64,000 bases of DNA from NCBI RefSeq assembly GCF_052324685.1, contig NW_027506911.1, positions 372,001 to 436,000 on the forward strand. The letters are read 5' to 3'. This DNA comes from Brachyhypopomus gauderio (lineage: Eukaryota > Chordata > Actinopteri > Gymnotiformes > Hypopomidae). Shown in pieces: positions 1 through 10,941 of this stretch. Position 1 is the stretch's first letter. Every line of letters starts with the position of its first letter. The position numbers were made by a program, and so were the translations under genes. The notes beneath the pieces are model-generated. The model did not search any database, was not told where the DNA came from, and saw only the letters and a list, made by a program, of their open reading frames with translations.

Positions 1-152
1 GTACAGCAAGACCTAATTTGGCAATGTTTATCATGATGCCAACATGAGAAAACCTTGTGGGTCAATGCTGGATTCGGTATTATTTCCTAGTCGGGCTGAG
101 CTGAGCCGTAAGCTTTCCTTAAAACTCCAATCAAAAGAATAAACTCTTGAGA

Positions 153-225
153 GGGGGATTAGCTCAAGTGGTAGAGCGCTCGCTTTGCATGCGAGAGGTA
201 GTGGGATCGATGCCCACATTCTCCA
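153..225 (+). tRNA. tRNA-Ala (anticodon TGC)
   Basis: This is a complete 73-nt cloverleaf. The acceptor stem is GGGGGAT pairing with ATTCTCC and is followed by A73. The D stem is GCTC/GAGC, the anticodon stem is CTCGC/GCGAG, and the loop TTTGCAT places anticodon TGC at 186-188. The B box reads GGGATCGATGCCC. The sequence matches the vertebrate tRNA-Ala type closely. It belongs to a tRNA-rich repeat unit that recurs, damaged, at 8,464-8,914. It may be functional, but that cannot be judged from sequence alone. Confidence 0.88.
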
Positions 226-693
226 AAGCTCTCTTACTGACTCCTTGCTTGCTTACGATAAGCATGAAGCAGCCAGCTTTAGTCTTAAGGGAATCATTTC
301 ATGACCTTCAAAGGTCTCTTAGAACATGGTCACTTTGGATTCCTCCAGCAAACAGTTGACATCTTTGCCACATCTTTTTTTACTTTTGGACAAAGGCTGT
401 CCATAAGCCGAAGGAAGCAGAGGAAAGTCCAATTCAGTCAAAACTTAAGCATGTCGTGAAGTGGTACACCTATGCTTTTGGACAACGCGTACATGCAAGT
501 TGACACCTACACATTTCCTTCTCCAAATGCTTTATCAGCAGATGAATTGAACATCTAGAGTCTCGAGTTCTGACAATCCCACTGTGAAATCTCACAACAA
601 AACATCAAACAGTTTATGTCTGTTTATAATTTTTCAACAGAATGCACAGGTCATTCAAAAGCTGAGGCTTTCCGCCTAGCTAGGTCGAGTTCA

Positions 694-766
694 TGCCGAA
701 ACCCGGGATCGAACCAGGGACCTTTAGATCTTCAGTCTAACACTCTCCCAACTGAGCCAAAGCTGG
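694..766 (-). pseudogene. tRNA-Phe (GAA) with a broken acceptor stem
   Basis: Read on the minus strand, the body from the D arm to the 3' end is that of tRNA-Phe: anticodon arm ACTGAAGAT with GAA, B box GGTTCGATCCC, and 3' end TTTCGGC plus A. The first seven bases (CCAGCTT) do not pair with that 3' end; only two of seven positions can pair. The 5' acceptor strand has therefore been replaced or recombined, so this is probably a pseudogene. The break falls next to the D stem. Confidence 0.75.
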
Positions 767-840
767 GGAACAATCATCTGTATGAGGGGGGGAAGAAGGG
801 GAAGAAAAAGGAAGAAAAAGGAAAAAAAAATTGAGAAAAG

Positions 841-872
841 ATCGGGAGGTCGCAGGTTCGAATCCAGCCTGG
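841..872 (+). pseudogene. tRNA-like 3' half or SINE B-box remnant
   Basis: The bases GGTTCGAATCC at 855-865 match the RNA polymerase III B box, which forms the T arm of a tRNA. No matching D arm or anticodon arm precedes them; the upstream bases are a purine-rich run. This could be a truncated tRNA or the 3' part of a tRNA-derived SINE head. Confidence 0.4.
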
Positions 873-899
873 ATATAAATATTTGTAACTGAGAATCTT

Positions 900-1426
900 G
901 CCGTGGATATTTTGTGTGATAATATTCTAAGAAATATATTGCAAAATTTTATTTTATGGCTGTCAGCAGTGCCTACAATTACGGGGCACCCGTGTCACAA
1001 TTTATATATTGTAATATATATGTGCATTTCATACACATACATATGAGTTGTTTCATCATATTAGGCTTATTGCTTGATTTAATAAATTCACACTCTGTAT
1101 TTGTATTCACACTTTATATATTTATTCACACTTTATATACTTTATACACTTTATGTATATATATATAATAAACATGAATAAAATTAACAAAATGATATTC
1201 TAATACAATTAACAAAATTATACTACAATTTACATAAAAATAAAATATTAAATCTACACTAATACATATATACACATATTAATGCCACAGCAGCTGAACT
1301 ATAAAAAATTCCAATAAACTACAGCAAAACATTTACAACATTTTAAACCATTAAAGATAATAATAATTATATTTTAGTAATATAAAAATACAATAGTAAT
1401 GTATGAAAATAAAGTATACACATTAA
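900..1426. other. AT-rich spacer, no gene seen
   Basis: Very AT-rich sequence with short TATA and TTTATACACTTT repeats lies downstream of the minus-strand gene. I see no coding signal. The gene's 3' UTR and poly(A) signal (AATAAA-like motifs on the minus strand) could lie here. Confidence 0.5.
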
Positions 1427-4400
1427 TCACAGTTTTCTCATCTTTTCCAGCCACTGTTCCTTGGTAAGAGTCTCTGTCATAGGACAGAAGATCTTCCCCT
1501 TGTACTGGCTATGGCCAGTTGCTGTTTTGCGTGACTGTCCACACTTCCTACAGGTATTATATGGGACTGTCCGCTTGTAATGTCGCTCAGTGGGGGTAGC
1601 AGGCTGAGGGACAGAACTGGGCAACAACACCTGAGGCATGACAGACACAGCTGGTCCTTCGGGTAACATCATCAGTACAGGTGAAGGTCTTGGCTGTATC
1701 ATCCTCAAAGAGGCCTCCTGTGAACCAGACTCCATGGAAGCAACGGGAGGCTGAATGGAAGTGTCCTGATGTCGTTGACTAGGGGCTAATGGTGGTGTGG
1801 CACTGGGCAGAATTTTTCTAAACTTAGTTTTAGCCTGACCTGCTGTGTTTGGCGGCATGTGGTAAATATGAACCTGATGAGGGTACTGTGGAGGCTCATC
1901 AGGTTGTACATTTGCTGGCAGTAGAGGTTGAGCTGCCACTGGCCGTGCATCAGGGAGGCGCACCCCTTGAAGTAGCACAGAGACCTCCTGAGATTTGAGG
2001 CGCTCTTTGTACCACTGCATAAGAGTTTTCTGGTTCACCTCTACCAGCTGAAGGGTGGTCTGCTCCATCACTGTCCCATTGTTCAAAACAAGCTGCCTGA
2101 TTTTCCTGTAGTCCTCCAACATCAGTGCCCACCTTGACACACTTACTTTGCCCAGAGTTTTGGGGCTTCTGTGGATGTTGGCCAGTCTTATAAAGATGGA
2201 TTCAATCAGCCGACAGCAGTCAGGCCACTGAGCAGGGGAGCCACTTGATCCCAGAACACACCTTTTTGTGCTCTCAACACCAGGGGTGAAAACTGCCTTC
2301 TTTTTGGGGGATCGAAAGCGGCCAGTCAGCAGCCTATCCTGATGCCGAGCTGCATACACCAGTCTGTTTTTATCAAACTGGTTTAGGTTTTGCCACAAAC
2401 TAACAATCGTGGTGGTCTGCTGGTTTGTCAGGGTGAGGCGTGTTTGAGTGCGAAGCTCAACCAGATACTCTGATAATTCATCCACCCTTTCCATTCCAGG
2501 AATGTTATGGACATCCACAGCCTAGAAAAAAATAAATAAATAATATGAAACGTTATAATGTCTGTAGAAATGTGCATTTTCTATTTACAATAAAGGTTTA
2601 ATTACAATAAAGCATGAGAAAATAAAGCATTTGTGTGTCGCGTTCTTATTTGTGTGCTGTTTATTAGAGAATTTAACAATGAAGATGTTTAACAATGAAA
2701 GTAAGGTACTATCACTTACCATTTGTTGAGCTGAAGGCTCTGATGGAGACTGACTAGGCACTGGTGGAGGCTGGGCCGAGGTCACTGGTGGAGGCTGGGC
2801 CGAGGGCACTGGTGGAGGCTGGGCCGAGGGCACTGGTGGAGGCTGGGCCGAGGTCACTGGTGGAGGCTGGGCCGAGGGCACTGGTGGAGGCTGGGCCGAG
2901 GTCACTGGTGGAGGCTGGGCCGAGGTCACTGGTGGAGGCTGGGCCGAGGGCACTGGTGGAGGCTGGGCCGAGGGCACTGGTGGAGGCTGGGCCGAGGTCA
3001 CTGGTGGAGGCTGGGCCGAGGGCACTGGTGGAGGCTGGGCCGAGGGCACTGGTGGAGGCTGCTGAAGGAGTATAGGTGTAGTTTGGATTAGTGGTTTTAA
3101 CAGATAAATTTTACTATAAAAAGACAAAGTAAGACTCTATCATTTACCATTTGTTGAACTGAAGGTAATGACGATGAAGGCTGGACCGAGGGCATTGGTG
3201 AAGGGTGGAGAGGTGGGTGAGGGAACACAAATTCTAATGTCTCATCAGCAACCACCAGGTCTGCCACCATTGCTTCATCCTGCAGACTGGATTCGTTGAA
3301 CCCCTCATCATCTTCATCTTGGTCATGCACTTCTAAGTCCTCCAGCAGCTGGGTGGTTCTGTCAGAATTTGGGTGCATATCCTCAAGTGGCTCATTATTC
3401 TGCCTTAGCAGGTACTGCACACCAATGAGCTCCCCTGAAAATGCATTAAATAAAAAAAGAAAAATAAACATTTTTGTGACGTATAAAGTATTCTAAAATA
3501 TTAAATGCCGTATCACAATATGCTTACCAGTGTATTTTGCAGGTGGTGTAAATGCCGGCATCAATTTCCTTTTAAAAACCTTCTGGTAGTTGTCGTTGAC
3601 AAAGTGAACCAACTCCCCAGTGTAACTGCGCAGGGTTGTAGGTTCCTTTGCAAGAGCAGAAGCAGCACGGTCTTTGTTCCAGCGATTCAGCCCTTCCAGT
3701 AGATATATCTGAAAGTTCAGACTATTGGCACTGTTTCCTGAAAGAATGTGTACCACAATTAATACAAGAACCATCTGTTACAAACAAAGCAAAGCAAGCT
3801 AAATTCATTGATAGTTATGTGATTTTTAATATAATCAAACATGATATATTGCAGAAAATATTTACTAAAGTTAACAGTTATCACATACCTGGAATGAAGC
3901 GATTCAAATGGCAGTGAAACGATTCCAGGGATGTGGAGCCTCTTGCACACCGGTATGTTTTTAAAACTACTCCTCCCTTGGTGATGTCTCCGGTCTCCGT
4001 GTACAATGCCACACCAGGAGGGTCTTGAATGCATGCCACATGCCGCTTCTGTACACGCCAGATGTGCTGCATTCGCACAGTGTCAAGAAGAGGAACACCA
4101 AGGGCATCGTTCCCCTTGCCACTCATTAGCTCTGTGAGTAGCTGATCGAGCAGGTGGATGGTTGTCTCTTGTCCACGTGTTCTCCTCCTGCAGTGCAGTG
4201 CCAGCTCATCTTTTGTGATGTGTCGATCAACATCTTTGTCGGTCAACACTGGCCAGTCTTGCTTCCTCAGCTGCTCCCTTTTGGCCCTCCTCAGCAGACT
4301 AACGTCACCTGCATCCCACTCAAATATACAGGCCGACAAGCGTGACATGAAAGTCGGATAAAGCTGATGGGCATCGGTGGTGCACCCTGTTGCCAGTCGT

Positions 4401-7263
4401 CGCATAAAATGCCAGATGTCTAGACGCACAATCACATCTGGCCACCCACTGAATCTGGTCTTCAGCTTTGTCTCTCCCACTTCCTTACAACAGCCACAGT
4501 CCACATAAAGGGCAACAGGGGGATCAACACCAGCCTTGCAGTACCGGTCTACTAGACCTGCTATCATGAGGTCCAACCCAGCACCTTCATTTGTGGTAAG
4601 TACACTCATCAACACCTGGCCCTTTTCATTCCCCACAGATGTGAGCCATTGTGCAGTGCCCTTGGCAGGTCCAGTCAACTTCTTGGTGATCTGTCAATAA
4701 GAGAGGAACAATTTAAGAAACAAACCCAATGGCTTACCCATCATACCTAGCTTATCATAACAAAGGATCCAAACGAGGATGTCTCCTTCAGGACAAACAG
4801 ACTATATGACTTATTTAGCATATACAAAAACAAACCATCATGGGCCATAATGGTTCTTCTTGCCAGACAAAGAGAGGTGATTTAAAGGGGATTTTGAAAG
4901 TAAGTGATCAATGGCCTTCTATCAACAAAACAAAATAAGTGGCCTAGACATTCATTCCTTCATTAAAGTACATTCAAACTGAGTGTTAACTGCAATAACC
5001 ATAATCACACACAACAGATCAGATCCTTCCTGAGAGAATAGCTGGGTGGTGGTGTTTTAAAATTTCTATTTAGTGTGTATATAATTAAGAAATAACCTGA
5101 GAAAAAAGTTAGCCAAATGATAACTAATATAATAAATAACATCTAACCTTTTTGGTAGAATCCATTTTTAAAATGGCTCCATAAGTTGAAGTGATTCCAG
5201 CCTTGATTTCCTCCAGTCTGTTGAGGATGTCTTGGCTGTACACAGTGAGGAGCCACTTGTAGTTGGGCACTGTGGCAGGTTCTGGGGGCTCCTGAAACTG
5301 TGGTGGAAGCACACTTGCATTTTCCATGAAGGCAGCACACTCCGATACATATCGTGCGGCCCTCTGGAGCCACTGCTCGCTGTGGTTCTCCTTCAGCTGG
5401 CCGATGATCCGGACAGGGCCGTTTCCCAGTCCTCGCTCACGCAGCAGGTGGATCACCCGAATGTCACAGGCATATCTTGGGGGGAAAAAAAATCTTTATT
5501 ATTCTGTTATTTAGGGAAATAAGTGTCAGATTTGCAAAAAGATATGTCCATGATGGCAAAGTAATTTAGTGTTTCATTCACCTGCGAGTAAGGATCACTC
5601 TAAACTCAGAGCGATGTGCTAGGTCCAGTTGGTGAAGGATTGTCTGGCTCCACGATACGTAGCTGGATCTACATCTGCTGCAGATCAGTGTCTCCGTCAC
5701 CAGGTTGTAGTACCTATCGATGTCGAGGACCTGCCGAACCCTCCTGTGCAGACCACCTCCACTCAGCCAATGTTTACAGTCAGGATTCGTACAGTAAAGC
5801 CGCACCTTCCACAACCTGTAAGGCATCCACAACAACAGAGACTGCGAGAAGAAACGATCAGGAGTGGGAGACTGGTGATACAAAAGAGCTGGAGGTGGTG
5901 CATGATACCATAGTTGCAGGTTGTCGCGTAGCTCCAGCTTTCCCTTCGGCCCAAGTCTGAAGAGAGCTTCAGACACCCATTTCTGGTCCTGCCGTGGCAA
6001 TGTCTGCGGCCACAATAGTGGGAGCTCTGCTGTATTTTCTGGCTGATGGATTGGCTATGATGAAAAAATAGCACAAGTATACACAGATGTTATGTGTAAT
6101 CATGAATGACTTGTGAATGAATCATGAATGTACTTGTGATTTATTAATGACACATTACCGTACCATGCTCATCACAACAGAAGACTCTGCAGAATGTTGC
6201 CCTTGTTCTGCAGGTTGTGGTTTTGGTGGTGGTGGTGGAGCAAGAAAACATGGGGACTGTTGGAGAGGCCTGTGAGGATGGAAGGATGTTGAAGGCTGAG
6301 GATCAGGAGACTGGCAAGACGTTGAACCTGCTCCTAGGATCTCCTGTGGCTGTGGAATTAATAGTTTGTTATTCAGTTAGAATAGAACAAATAGAAGAAA
6401 AAACATTAATATATAGTATTTTTTTTACCTGTACATGCTTCCTTGTGACATTCAGGTTTGGTTTTGCTGTAGCCACATGGGTTCCACCATACCTTGATCG
6501 TTCAAACTAGTACAAAAAGAAGATCACAATATTTGTTGGAAACCATGAAGAATATTCAGCACAGCAACATCACATAATGTTCATATCTTTATAGTACAAT
6601 GTATGTTACCATGGATAAAGTCAATTTAGGCCTCTTTGCAGGACTGGTGGAGGGAGAAGTGCTCAGGCTGGCAGTACTTGTTGATGGTTGAGGAGCCAGT
6701 GGATTCTTGGAATGTTCCTGAAAATGTAGCAGAAATACATTTATATATAGGGAGAAAATATATATAGTTACTAAAACTCATCATAAACAGTCAACCTTAG
6801 TAATACATTATTCTGTATTTGCAGATTGCAGGTTTAATTAATTTAAGTTACCTTATGAAAGCTACAAACACACTTGGGCAATCCTCCCACAAGGGTTGAC
6901 TGTCCCTTCAGATGCTGGGGGCATTTTTCAATCTGCAAAAAAAAATCCACATTCAGGCAAGATGTCTTCTCTTTTGTAATTGTAATTTTCTGCAATTCTC
7001 ACCTGTCCTTCACAACTCCAATTAGAACTATTTAAAGAGTCAAGCAACAATAAATAAATATGGAATAATAAGGCTTAAGTTATTTGAAAATGAGAGAAAT
7101 CATATTATTTTACCTTATTATAGAGTTCGTGCCACTTTTTCTGTCTTGGAGCAGGCCTGTTGCCCTCGCTCGATGGCCAAACCCCTGTGTTGGCAAATGC
7201 TTGCAGCCGGGCAAGCCAGTCTGTGTCAGCCATGGCCTTGTGAGATTTTTTTGATGCTGACAT
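1427..7263 (-). CDS. DUF6729-type multi-exon protein, probable DDE transposase-like, 1,379 aa
   Basis: Twelve exons join by GT-AG signals into one open frame of 4,140 nt: 7114-7263, 6852-6932, 6610-6717, 6429-6506, 6164-6349, 5582-6054, 5148-5475, 3889-4690, 3528-3737, 3148-3434, 2720-3061, 1427-2521. Residues 51-77 hold a CPxH...CxCxxH cluster, and about 105-108 a basic NLS-like KRPK. Exons 6-7 (about 202-468) match what I recall of the fish DUF6729 family, including a Cx4C...Cx2C zinc-ribbon-like pair. Exon 7 ends in KMDSTKK (D464), exon 8 contains ALYVDCGCC (D532) and LDIWHFMRR, and the core closes with STSLESFH (E724). I infer a D-D-E RNase H-fold core like that of MULE/KDZ transposases. 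A proline-rich tandem repeat (exon 11) and a C-terminal CRKCG...H...C cluster follow. I chose the first ATG of exon 1; MADTDW, 10 residues later, is an alternative start. The open frame across 12 exons suggests recent activity or selection. Confidence 0.8.
2761..3061 (-). repeat. 24-bp coding minisatellite (PPPV[P/T]SAQ)n
   Basis: About 12.5 units of 24 bp fill most of exon 11 of the DUF6729-type gene. Each encodes the octapeptide PPPVPSAQ or PPPVTSAQ. The P/T alternation comes from a single-base difference between units. The period is a multiple of three, so length changes keep the frame. The protein segment is a flexible proline-rich linker between the core and the C-terminal domain. Confidence 0.9.
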
Positions 7264-8021
7264 GATCTGAAACAAGACATTGTAAATAACGAAAGTGTAT
7301 GATATACTTTATAATTAAAACAAACATAAATTAACAAATAAGTAAATCCATGGCAACTAAGAATGAATGTGAGCAGTTGGTACCAACTCACTAGTTACTA
7401 ATGTGTTTTTAACCTTTTTAATACTACAAGGATTCGTATTACTCACTTAACCATATACTTTATAATGTTCGTTTCTACGTAGATACTTAGTAATAACAAA
7501 ATAATAACGTGTTAGGCAGGGGCACGTATTTTCTAAGACGTTTAAAAACAGTTAAATAAAGCGTTTATATACCGTTAAATTACCTCACAATTTCGGCGAT
7601 TGTCCGTTGAAAATCGAAAAACAGGATAGATGGCTAACACAGAGAAACATTAATTAGATTATTCGTCATGATTAGAATTACATAAATTATTCCTCCAATT
7701 TAGGCTAGTTAGAAGTTATCCGATAGCTTGCTAACGAACTACGTCCATGAGCGTCACCACAGGAGATAATGTATATACAGTATTTCTTAGCTGACTACCT
7801 TTCCGATGATCGCAAAATATATCTACAGCATTTATTTATTGGTTCCTTATACAAACAGGCATAAAACAACCCTGCGTATAAATAAATATGCTAGCAAAAA
7901 TAAGGCATACCTGTGTCTTGTTGAGAAATCCCAAATCCGAGACGGTGTTTCTTTCTTCTACGCGGTGTAAAGTTTATATACTTTGAAGTGACCGGGGCAA
8001 GATCGCCTTCGTCGTGTCATT
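7264..8021. other. 5' flank of the DUF6729-type gene
   Basis: No coding exon is seen here upstream of the ATG at 7,263. The stretch is AT-rich and probably carries 5' UTR and promoter sequence for the minus-strand gene. A polypyrimidine acceptor next to 7,264 (CATGATCTGAAAC on the plus strand, read in reverse as ...CAG ATC ATG) suggests that coding exon 1 follows an untranslated exon. Confidence 0.4.
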
Positions 8022-8296
8022 GGCCGAGGAAAAATGGAATGGTGGGCAGACATTGGCCGAGGAAAAATGGAATGGTGGGCAGGCATTGGCCGAGGAAAAA
8101 TGGAATGGTGGCCAGGCATTGGCCGAGGAAAAATGGAATGGTGGGCAGGCATTGGCCGAGGAAAAATGGAATGGTGGGCAGGCATTGGCCGAGGAAAAAT
8201 GGAATGGTGGCCAAGCATTGGCCGAGAAAAACGAAGAAAATGGAATGGTTCGCGCGCCATTGGCCGAGGAAAAATGGAATGGGGCTCAGGCATTGG
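8022..8296. repeat. 33-bp minisatellite, 8 units
   Basis: Units begin GGCCGAGGAAAAATGGAATGG and end GGCAGGCATT. Seven are close to 33 bp, and one variant unit carries a short insertion and a CGCGCG stretch. Several frames stay open because 33 is divisible by three, but nothing indicates translation. It lies between the DUF6729-type gene and the second tRNA-containing repeat, so it may be a subterminal repeat of a mobile element or a promoter-side tandem repeat. Confidence 0.85.
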
Positions 8297-8463
8297 ATGT
8301 TTTTTACAGACGGGTGGCTTGCAGGTAGAGCTATTGCGGCAAGCTGCAGATGAACCACGTCGAGATGCAAACGAAACTTTATCAATGACTGTTACCTTTC
8401 CTTAGGTTCTTGCAACATGCTTTCACAGCGTAACGGTTTCGGCACAGTGAAATTCACGGACAG

Positions 8464-8790
8464 GTACAGCAAGACCTAATTTGGCAATGTTTATCATGAT
8501 GCCAACATGAGAAAACCTTGTGGGTCAATGCTGGATTCGGTATTATTTCCTAGTCGGGCTGAGCTGATCCGTAAGCTTTCCTTAAAACTCCAATCAAAAG
8601 AATAAACTCTTGAGAGGGGGATTAGCTCAAGTGGTAGAGCGCTCGCTTTGCATGCGACAATCCCACTGTGAAATCTCACAAGAAAACATAAAATAGGTTA
8701 CGTCTGTTTATAACTTTTCAACAGAATGCAGAGGTTACCCAAAATCAGAGGCTTTCCACCTAGCAAGGTCAACTTTAAGCCAAAACCCAG
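8464..8790 (+). repeat. Second copy of the tRNA-containing unit at 1-710
   Basis: The first 190 or so bases nearly repeat window positions 1-192. The copy then jumps to sequence matching 568 onward, so relative to the first unit an internal segment (tRNA-Ala 3' half plus spacer) is deleted. The unit ends inside a tRNA-Phe-like remnant (about 8,775-8,790). These units flank the DUF6729-type gene as direct repeats about 8.46 kb apart. Confidence 0.85.
8616..8657 (+). pseudogene. tRNA-Ala (TGC) 5' half
   Basis: Identical to the first 42 nt of the tRNA-Ala at 153, then cut after the anticodon-stem bases GCGA by the deletion described for the surrounding repeat. The T arm and 3' acceptor strand are missing, so it cannot make a tRNA. 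Confidence 0.85.
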
Positions 8791-8857
8791 AATCGTTAGG
8801 TAGAGCTGATCCATGAGCTTTTCTTCAAACTCCAATCAAAGGGACACACCCCTCTGA

Positions 8858-8914
8858 GGGGGATTAGCTCAAGTGGTAGAGTGCTCGCTTAGCATGCGGG
8901 AGGTAGTGGGATCA
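8858..8914 (+). pseudogene. tRNA-Ala (AGC) truncated in the T arm
   Basis: Starts GGGGGATTAGCTC like the other Ala copies and has an AGC anticodon loop (CTTAGCATG). It diverges into unrelated sequence after GTGGGATC, losing the B box and 3' end. It is preceded by the same kind of leader (ACTCCAATCAAA) as the other copies, so it is a third member of the tandem tRNA unit. Confidence 0.8.
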
Positions 8915-8949
8915 AAAGGACTCAGATCCGCAAGCCCCACTTGTGGATG

Positions 8950-9141
8950 TCAAGCCCTCATTCCACCCTCATGTAGTCTGTTTCTGACAGTTTGAGCAGA
9001 AACATGGATATTAGTGGCCTGCTGGAGGTCATCTTGCAGGGCTCTGGCACTGCTCGTCCTGTATCTCCTTCTGTTTTTAAACACATTTTCAATATTTTGA
9101 TAAATGCTATTTAGAACACTACAATGTTCATAACATGGCAC
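8950..9141 (-). pseudogene. Tc1-like transposase N-terminal fragment
   Basis: The minus-strand peptide contains RRYRTSSARALQDDLQQAT followed by HVSAQTVRNRLHEGGMRA. This matches the second helix-turn-helix of Tc1/mariner transposases (consensus S..TVRNRLHE.G.RA). The DDE core is absent, so this is a short dead remnant. Confidence 0.7.
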
Positions 9142-9591
9142 TGCAGTTCATTGCATTCAGTGATTGATGACGTACACCACGTGCACACAGCCAGTGCTCA
9201 ACAACAGCAGCCTATGCTAGTTTTGATTTTGCTCCAACATGACACATACTAGCTGCAAAATGAGTACCGCTGACCGTAATACAAATGTGAATGAATGAGC
9301 TTCGACAAACCATAATAAAGCAGATGAAATAGTTGATAAAAGGGGAAAGACTAATTCTGTGGTATGGAAGTGGTTTGGCTATCAAAGATATTAATATTGA
9401 CAAAGCCAACGAGTTTGTTTATTTGATGGTGATGTCATGCATCGTGTTCATATATGAAGGCTGAATACAAATAAAAGGTTGACAATGATTTATTTGCACT
9501 ATTTTTATTTCTAAAGTAAATATAGTTTTATAGGAAGAGGTTCATATACTTGACATCCATTTTTCAGATATTTGTAGGTACTGTGACGTCC

Positions 9592-9775
9592 GGCGGCACA
9601 AGGAAGAACAAGACAGAAGTCCTCTCTCTCTGTTTTGCAGACGTTACTTTTAATACAAATAACAGTGCAGACAGCGCACATACAACGTGTTCACAATAAA
9701 CATGAACGACTCAAACAACAACGAGCACAGGACACTGTGCGAACGCACGTTAACACTAGAACTGCTTTGGTCTAT
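9592..9775 (-). repeat. Interspersed repeat with a TGTGACG-type terminus, partial copy
   Basis: The run starting TGTGACGTCCGGCGG and containing AACGAGCACAGGACACTG resembles the repeat at 30,363-30,700, where CGAGCACGGGACACTGCG occurs. Its class is uncertain; it could be LTR-derived or a non-autonomous element. Confidence 0.45.
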
Positions 9776-9944
9776 GTAACGGAGTTAAAAATACAATAAT
9801 ATACTACTTGAATTCCTGCTCAATGTCTGTGTTTTATTTTATAATTTAATGTGAATTTTATCATTATTTTGATCTTTTATTTTTAAAGACCAGAAACACT
9901 CTGCGCACCCGCAAAAGTTATATTGGGCTGTCTCCCCTTCCCCC

Positions 9945-10205
9945 CTCACAGTGGCGTTTTACACTGATGAGGGTAAGGTCGCCTTCGTAATGTTACATTT
10001 ATTTTATTCAGTTAACATACTAATTCTGTTCGGTTGATGAGAGTTTAAAAAAAGGAAAGACGTTTTTAATCAGCCTCATTTTTGTTTTAGCTAGCTAACT
10101 GCAAGCTAATAGGGCAGCCATCTTATGAAAGTTTTATTTCATAGGGAGCCAGAGTGTGCGCGACGTGTGAAGACAATAATTGTGTATTTTCTGTCTGTCT
10201 CAGGT
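9945..10205. repeat. LTR-like fragment related to the LTR at 10,942
   Basis: Two blocks, GTTTTACACTGATGAGGG near 9,953 and GGAGCCAGAGTGTGCGCG near 10,142, occur side by side in the LTR at 10,942-11,145 but are separated by about 160 bp here. This is an old, rearranged relative of that LTR. Confidence 0.55.
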
Positions 10206-10386
10206 ATGTTCATTTGATTTTGAAGGTGAAAATTTATTTGTGTATTGTATTTTCTTCTGAGAAATGACACCTCCAAACAAGGGAATTTTGTATGGAAATA
10301 TTTATTATTACAAGTTCATACATGCTTCATTGATTACATAGAACGAGTTAGCATAATTCATACCATGTCTTAATATCAGTAGCGAA

Positions 10387-10409
10387 CCCCCCCCCCCCCC
10401 CCCCCCCCC
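10387..10409. repeat. Poly(C) run
   Basis: Twenty-three consecutive C residues. The length should be treated as approximate because such runs are error-prone in sequencing. Confidence 0.9.
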
Positions 10410-10941
10410 GGAAAAAAAATTGTTTCCTCTCCTAATTAACTGCAAGCGGATTATGTAACTGGAAGCGGAATATGTAAACAACGCGCATGAGGGCATCAAA
10501 GGAATGAATCGAAACTAGCTAGCGGTGCTACGCTAATGACAGCTAGCGTCGCCACAGCGGGCGGAAATTATCATACAGTTAAGCCCACTCACTAAGAGGG
10601 AAGATATGATTGGTCAATTTTACTGTCATTTGAAACTGGTATTGCGCTGAATTATAACTGCCTGGCCCTCTGTAAACGAACAGCGGGCATCACAGTTCTG
10701 ATAGGGGGAGACACAGGCTCACAGGTTTCCACTTAACCCCTCACCTTCCAACACAGATTGAACAGACACGGGTGAATAATTTATTTGCTTATATTTTTGT
10801 AATTGTTTAGATGTCGATGGTCAAACTGTAAGTAGATAAAATAAAATTGGATAAATAAAATTATATGTATTTATGTTTTAAGAATATTTTAGGCCCTCTG
10901 AGAGGGCGTAGAGGGCCCTGACGGTTCCTCACTGCTTAACA

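Noticed and set aside
2764-3075. Plus-strand open frame of GPR[A/S]LVEA repeats
   Set aside because: It is the antisense shadow of the proline-rich coding array of the minus-strand gene.
7958-8405. Several overlapping open frames on both strands in the 33-bp array
   Set aside because: A period divisible by three keeps all frames open; there is no exon context or known homology.
1-9000. The tRNA repeats as terminal repeats of a retroelement around the DUF6729 gene
   Set aside because: The repeats contain recognisable tRNA genes in tandem units and no TG...CA ends, primer site or pol domain.
10308-10499. Minus-strand small protein with a poly-Gly run
   Set aside because: Produced by the poly(C) tract; no family resemblance.
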